Assembly: GCA_964468205.1 (NCBI GenBank)
Contig: CAYXVG010000128.1
Span: 1-8,434 of the forward strand
Direction of reading: 5' to 3'
Source: CAWELS01 sp964468205
GTDB lineage: Bacteria; Acidobacteriota; Terriglobia; Bryobacterales; Bryobacteraceae
DNA length: 8,434 nucleotides
Every line of letters starts with the position of its first letter. Position 1 is the stretch's first letter. This document shows positions 4,808-8,434 of this stretch, one piece after another. The notes under the pieces are model-generated. The model saw only the letters and a list, made by a program, of their open reading frames with translations. It was not told the origin of the DNA and did no database searches. A program made the position numbers and the translations under genes.

Positions 4808-6535
4808 ATGGAAGACCTCAAGAAAATCGGCAAATACGAGTTGCACGAATACCTCGGCGGCGGCATGTCCCACGTCTTCAAAGCCTGGGATCCGGTAATG
4901 GAACGGGTGGTGGTCGTGAAGATCATGACCCGGCAGGCCAGCGCGGACCCCGACGCCAAGGCGCGGTTCCTGCGCGAGGCTAAGACCGCCGGCGCCATCG
5001 CCCATGACAACGTGATCCGGATCTACGACTTCGGCGAGGAGTACGGCCGCCCGTACATGGTGATGGAGTTCCTCGAAGGCTCTGACCTGAAGGACGCCAT
5101 GCGTTCGTCGCCGCCGGGCGGCATCCGCCGCTGGATCGAAATCGCCGGTGACGCGGCGAAGGCGCTCGAGCACATCCACGAGCACTCTATCGTTCACCGC
5201 GACATCAAGCCCGAGAATATTCATCTCGACAAGAACGGCCGCGTCCGGCTGATGGACTTCGGTATCGCCAAGCGGCAGGAAATGAGCCTGACGAAGACCG
5301 GGATGACCATGGGCACGCCCTACTACATGCCTCCGGAGCAGGTGAGGGCGGCCGACGTCGACCACCGCGCCGACATCTATTCCTTCGGCGTCATGCTCTA
5401 CGAGATGTTCAGCGGCAAGCGGCCCTTCGGCGGCGACACCCTCGAGCAGGTCTTCTACCGGATCATGCACGAGCCAGTGCCCATGGAGCCACTCCGCGGC
5501 ATGGTTCCGCGTTCGTTGTGCGACCTCATCGAGCGCTCGACCGCGAAAGATCCCGCCGCCCGGCCGCAAAGCATGACCGAGGTCCGCCAGGTGCTCGAAG
5601 CGGCCCTGGACGAAGAACTGGGGGAAGCAGCCCCCACCATTCCGATGCCAGGCCGCTCGGAACCGGAGAGCGGCGTGGCGCCCGAGGAGGACCGGCGGAA
5701 GACGCCGCCCCCGGAGGACGAAGGCGGCGGCCTGGGGATATTGAAGTGGCTGATTCCCGGCATTGCGGCAGTGGCCTTGATCATTATCGGCGTCGTCTAC
5801 TTCGCCACCCGCCCTGCTCCGGTGGAACCGGTTGAGCCCGGTCCCGCGCCGAGGGCCGAAATCGCGCCATCCTTCAGCACTCCCACCGGCGAGATGCTGC
5901 TCGTCCCGGCCGGCGAGTTCTTCTTCGGCGAAGACCTCGTATCGCGCCGGCTCCCGGCCTTCTACATGGACAGGACCGAAGTGACCAATGCCGCCTGGGC
6001 CCAATTCTGCGACGCAACCGGACGGCCGCTGCCGCCGGACTTCCCCCGGGACCGGCCCGAACTGCCTGTGGTGAACATCACCTTCTCCGAGGCCGAAGAG
6101 TTCGCGCAGTGGGCCGGCAAGCGCTTGCCCAATGAGTTGGAATGGGAGAAAGCTGCCCGGGCTGGCGATGGACGGCCCTACCCCTGGGGGCAGGACCGCG
6201 ACATAACCCGCGTCGCCTCCGCCGGCAACGAAGCGGTCAGCGGAATCCGTCCCGCCGATGACTTTCCCGACGGCGCGAGCCCCTTCGGCATTATCCAGAT
6301 GGCCGGCAACGTCTGGGAATTCGTGGACGAGAAGATCCAGCCCAGCGAGCAAGCCATGAGCGTCTTTGCGGGGTTGCTCTCCCCGCCTCCCACGCCGGAC
6401 GAAGAGTGGCGGACCATCCGCGGCGGCGCCTTTGACACGCCTCTGATCGAAAATGTCACCCGCGAGTGGGGGGCCGTGCCGGTCCGATTCAAAGCCCACA
6501 ACATCGGCTTCCGCTGCGTCAAGCCAGCCCAGTAG
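4808..6535 (+). CDS. Transmembrane Ser/Thr protein kinase with periplasmic FGE/SUMF1-like domain
   Basis: A 575-residue Hanks-type kinase. Residues ~10-265 are the kinase domain: glycine loop YLGGGMSHVFKAWD, ATP-binding Lys38 (VVVVKIM), catalytic loop HRDIKPEN (130-137, Asp132), DFG (150-152), activation loop with several Thr, MPPEQ replacing APE (174-178), and DIYSFGVMLYEMFSGKRPFGG. It should be active and of the RD type. An acidic, Pro-rich juxtamembrane linker (~270-310) leads to one membrane span (~314-333). After a Pro-rich stalk, residues ~360-572 form a formylglycine-generating-enzyme/SUMF1 domain (MLLVPAGEFFFGE, YMDRTEVTNAAWAQFC, KRLPNELEWEKAAR, MAGNVWEF, TIRGGAFD, NIGFRC). The cysteine pair of true FGEs is absent after RGGAF, so this half probably senses a ligand. 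ATG 4808 was chosen because the kinase fold starts right there; an upstream in-frame TTG (4763) is less likely. Confidence 0.93.
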   Translation: MEDLKKIGKYELHEYLGGGMSHVFKAWDPVMERVVVVKIMTRQASADPDAKARFLREAKTAGAIAHDNVIRIYDFGEEYGRPYMVMEFLEGSDLKDAMRSSPPGGIRRWIEIAGDAAKALEHIHEHSIVHRDIKPENIHLDKNGRVRLMDFGIAKRQEMSLTKTGMTMGTPYYMPPEQVRAADVDHRADIYSFGVMLYEMFSGKRPFGGDTLEQVFYRIMHEPVPMEPLRGMVPRSLCDLIERSTAKDPAARPQSMTEVRQVLEAALDEELGEAAPTIPMPGRSEPESGVAPEEDRRKTPPPEDEGGGLGILKWLIPGIAAVALIIIGVVYFATRPAPVEPVEPGPAPRAEIAPSFSTPTGEMLLVPAGEFFFGEDLVSRRLPAFYMDRTEVTNAAWAQFCDATGRPLPPDFPRDRPELPVVNITFSEAEEFAQWAGKRLPNELEWEKAARAGDGRPYPWGQDRDITRVASAGNEAVSGIRPADDFPDGASPFGIIQMAGNVWEFVDEKIQPSEQAMSVFAGLLSPPPTPDEEWRTIRGGAFDTPLIENVTREWGAVPVRFKAHNIGFRCVKPAQ

Positions 6536-6568
6536 GGACGCCGCTTGCGCCGCTCGTGGCCGGGTTGG

Positions 6569-7987
6569 CTACCCCCTCACATACATCAAATATGGAAGCC
6601 CGGCGGCCAGCAAAACGCCCAAATAGACCATCCCGAAAACGAACCCCAGCCGCCAGAAATCCGTGCGCGAGATGTAGCCGCTGCCATAGTAAACAGGCGC
6701 CGGCCCGGTGGCGTAAGGGGTGATCACGCCCATCAGCCCCAGGGAATAGCAGAGCAGCAGCGCCATTGTCTCCACGTCGAGATTGGGTACGGACTGCCCG
6801 ACGGCAAGCACCACCGGGAGCACCGCTACCGTGTGTGCGGTCAGGCTCGCAAACAAGTAGTGCACCAAGAAGTAGAACGCAACCAGGGCTCCCACAATAA
6901 GTATCGGAGGCAGATGGATAAGCCGCCCGGCCACCGAGCGCGCCGCCCAGTCCACAAAGCCCACACGCCCGAGTCCGTCGGCGAGAGCCACGAGGGTGGC
7001 GAACCAGACCAGAACGTTCCAGGCGTTCCGGTTCCCCAACGCGTCGTCCCAGCTAACGACGCCGAGAAGGATCATCAGCGAGATCACGATCAGCACCACG
7101 GTGGTGGCGTTGACAAACGAACTGCCGAAGATCCAAAGAACGAGTGCCAGTAGCACCAAGCCGGCCATCGCCTTCTGCCGCCAGGGCATTGGCCCCAGAG
7201 CGGCAAGCTCGGATGCCGCCCACCGGGGAACCTCCGGGCTTCGCTTGATCTCGGGCGGGTAGAGGATATAGCCGAGGACCGGCGCCAGGACGAACAACAG
7301 GGCTCCGGCTGGAAGGATGCCGAGGAACCACATGGACCAGTCAATATCGATGCCTAACGTCTGATTCACGAGAGCCACGGCGAGCAGATTTGGCGCCATG
7401 GCGGTGAGGAAAAGCGAACTGGTGACCCCCGTGGCGGCGAAGGCGGTCCACATAACATAAGCGCCGATACGGCGGGCCGTGGGGCCGGGTTCGGATTGAT
7501 AGAGCGAGGGAATGCCGGCGATCACCGGGTAGATGACCCCGGCGCTCCGGGCGCTGTTGGAAGGTGTTCCGGGCGCCAGCAACAGATCGGTGCAGGCGAT
7601 GCCGTACCCAAGCCCGAGCGTGCTGCCGCCCATCAGCCGCACCATTGCCAGAGCGATTCTCCGGCCGAGACCGGTCTTCTGGTAGCCCATCGACAGCATA
7701 AACGCGCCGAAGATCAGCCAAACGGTGGAGTTGCTGAACCCGCTCAGCGCCCATTTCACTGACGCAGCGGGTTCCGGATAAACGTGGCCGGTTACGGCGG
7801 CCGCCGTAACCCCGACAAAACCGGCCGCCGCGCCGGGGATGGGCTCCAGAATTAGCGCCGCGATCACGCCGGCGAAAATCGCGAAGTAGAGCCAGGCCGT
7901 CTCGGAGAGCCCGGCCGGGGCGGGGCTCAGAAAAACTCCGGCCCAGACAGCAAGTGGTATCACGGCCCTTAGCCAGTTGGCTCTCAT
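6569..7987 (-). CDS. DASS-family (SLC13-like) dicarboxylate / 2-oxoglutarate-malate transporter
   Basis: A 472-residue inner-membrane protein with about a dozen hydrophobic segments, the usual size of divalent anion:sodium symporters. It resembles the 2-oxoglutarate/malate translocator branch (plastid DiT1-like and bacterial CitT/YflS-like). The two inverted-repeat substrate motifs are visible: TPSNSARSAGVIYPVI (141-156) and FASLTAHTVAVLPVV (379-393). LSGFSNSTVWLIFGAFMLS (81-99), MAPNLLAVAL (197-206) and TPYATGPAPVYYGSGYIS (423-440) are further family blocks. It likely imports or exchanges C4-C6 di- or tricarboxylates; coupling ion and exact substrate are not readable. The ATG at 7987 is preferred because MRANWLRAVIPL leads straight into the first membrane helix; an in-frame GTG at 8050 would add 21 atypical residues. 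The Shine-Dalgarno is poor: AGGAGGT lies 21 bases upstream. It converges on the kinase gene with 33 bp between, where no clear terminator is seen. Confidence 0.92.
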   Translation of the reverse strand: MRANWLRAVIPLAVWAGVFLSPAPAGLSETAWLYFAIFAGVIAALILEPIPGAAAGFVGVTAAAVTGHVYPEPAASVKWALSGFSNSTVWLIFGAFMLSMGYQKTGLGRRIALAMVRLMGGSTLGLGYGIACTDLLLAPGTPSNSARSAGVIYPVIAGIPSLYQSEPGPTARRIGAYVMWTAFAATGVTSSLFLTAMAPNLLAVALVNQTLGIDIDWSMWFLGILPAGALLFVLAPVLGYILYPPEIKRSPEVPRWAASELAALGPMPWRQKAMAGLVLLALVLWIFGSSFVNATTVVLIVISLMILLGVVSWDDALGNRNAWNVLVWFATLVALADGLGRVGFVDWAARSVAGRLIHLPPILIVGALVAFYFLVHYLFASLTAHTVAVLPVVLAVGQSVPNLDVETMALLLCYSLGLMGVITPYATGPAPVYYGSGYISRTDFWRLGFVFGMVYLGVLLAAGLPYLMYVRG

Positions 7988-8117
7988 CGGTGGCGTCCGC
8001 CGGAGCACACCTCCTTCCGGCGTTCGTTGAAGCAGTGTAACAGGTGACACATGGAAGTGGAGGAAACTCGCCGCCCCTCCACCTCTGCGAAGGGGTGGCC
8101 GTCGATATGTAATGAAT

Positions 8118-8129
8118 TATTTGCAAATA
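8118..8129. promoter_or_regulatory. 12-bp perfect palindrome TATTTGCAAATA
   Basis: A fully self-complementary 12-mer in the AT-rich patch, about 130 bp upstream of the transporter start. Its size and symmetry suit a dimeric transcription factor. AT-rich sequence produces short palindromes easily, so chance remains possible. Confidence 0.35.
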
Positions 8130-8170
8130 TTTTACTATTAGCTACCAAGATTTGGGTAATGCTTAGTCAT

Positions 8171-8183
8171 CGATAACTTATCG
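8171..8183. promoter_or_regulatory. 13-bp inverted repeat CGATAA-C-TTATCG
   Basis: Perfect 6-bp arms around a single central base, in the same AT-rich intergenic patch as the 12-bp palindrome and 41 bp from it. A candidate operator for the transporter gene or for whatever lies to the right. Function is inference. Confidence 0.38.
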
Positions 8184-8334
8184 TTTCGCGAGGTTAAGAG
8201 CTGATTGTCATCAAATGCCGATTTCTTCGGTTGCGCGCTACATCTCCTTCGTTCGTGATGGAGTTCCCGCGCCCAGCTAGGGACGCTGCGCGCCAGCGCC
8301 CCAGATACCAGTTCCCCCCGCTTCAGGAGACACT

Positions 8335-8427
8335 ATGATAACTCGAAGAAGTAGCTATTTTCGGGTTGCGCTGTTCGCCGGGGTGCGCGACACACAAGTG
8401 AAGAATTGCGAGATTCTTTTATTGTGA
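8335..8427 (+). CDS. Possible 30-residue small protein, or truncated gene start
   Basis: ATG at 8335 is preceded by AGGAGA with 5 bases between, the best ribosome site on this strand in the right-hand region. The frame runs 30 codons to TGA at 8425-8427: a basic start (MITRRSSYF), a short hydrophobic stretch (VALFAG), then VRDTQVKNCEILLL. The basic-plus-hydrophobic beginning resembles the start of an exported protein that has gone out of frame, so it may be the decayed start of a larger gene continuing past the window. It may also be chance. I do not recognise it. Confidence 0.25.
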   Translation: MITRRSSYFRVALFAGVRDTQVKNCEILLL

Positions 8428-8434
8428 GTTGATT

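Larger units (their letters stand above)
7988..8334. other. Intergenic region with AT-rich patch, no confident gene
   Basis: About 350 bp separate the transporter start from the small ORF near the window edge. Next to the transporter is an inverted repeat, GTGGAGG (8057-8063) with CCTCCAC (8076-8082), 7-bp arms and a 12-base gap, which could form a hairpin in the transporter leader. From about 8103 to 8215 base composition turns markedly AT-rich compared with everything else in the window, and two perfect palindromes occur there. A further 5-bp stem, CGCTG-CGCGC-CAGCG (8284-8298), lies later. I see no tRNA, riboswitch or clear -35/-10 pair. Confidence 0.6.

Noticed and set aside
4739..6499. 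A 586-codon open frame on the minus strand, antisense to the kinase gene
   Set aside because: It is a shadow of GC-rich codon usage. The plus strand carries unmistakable kinase and FGE motifs, while the antisense translation is His/Arg/Gly-rich with no recognisable domain.
6536..6568. Terminator between the convergent kinase and transporter genes
   Set aside because: Only 33 bp are available, and no stem with a following T-run is visible on either strand.

Overview
The window looks like a chromosomal segment from a GC-rich soil or sediment bacterium, most likely an Acidobacteriota member near Bryobacterales/Solibacter. This rests on the gene mix: a RAYT-type transposase, a secreted DUF1080 protein, a Ser/Thr kinase with a periplasmic FGE-like domain, and a RES/Xre toxin-antitoxin pair. 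The assignment is inference from gene content, because no rRNA, tRNA or marker gene is present.

Left part (1-1201) is a mobile-element scrapyard. A single-copy REP-associated tyrosine transposase (RAYT) gene on the minus strand is bracketed by a 26-bp near-perfect inverted repeat (144-169 and 936-961, 24/26 matching). Each arm holds a small GGTC-N3-GACC hairpin. Beyond the left arm lies an array of 11-bp repeats, and the array together with the left arm sits between two perfect 55-bp direct repeats. Directly abutting the right arm is the C-terminal fragment of an ISKra4-type transposase whose first three-quarters or so are missing.

Next (1277-2206, minus strand) is a compact type II toxin-antitoxin operon. 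The Xre/MbcA/ParS-type antitoxin is followed by a RES-domain toxin with a GTGA start/stop overlap. A near-consensus promoter sits so close to the antitoxin ATG that the mRNA would be almost leaderless, and a perfect 11-bp inverted repeat lies between its -35 and -10.

Then (2217-4660, minus strand) come three tightly spaced co-directional genes: an NmrA/HSCARG-like NAD(P)-binding protein, a secreted DUF1080 domain protein and a SIS-domain sugar-phosphate-binding protein. They probably form an operon, perhaps for handling a carbohydrate derivative.

Divergent from that operon is a 575-residue transmembrane Ser/Thr kinase (4808-6535, plus strand). Its extracytoplasmic half is a formylglycine-generating-enzyme/SUMF1-type fold without the catalytic cysteine pair, so a sensor role is more likely than enzymatic activity. 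Converging on it is a DASS-family (SLC13-like) dicarboxylate or 2-oxoglutarate/malate transporter (6569-7987, minus strand). The last ~440 bases are non-coding or nearly so. They include an AT-rich patch with two perfect palindromes, and a 30-codon ORF with a good ribosome binding site close to the window edge.

Nothing here is an unmistakably new system. The best leads are the RAYT/inverted-repeat/11-bp array structure, the toxin-antitoxin control region and the kinase-FGE fusion.
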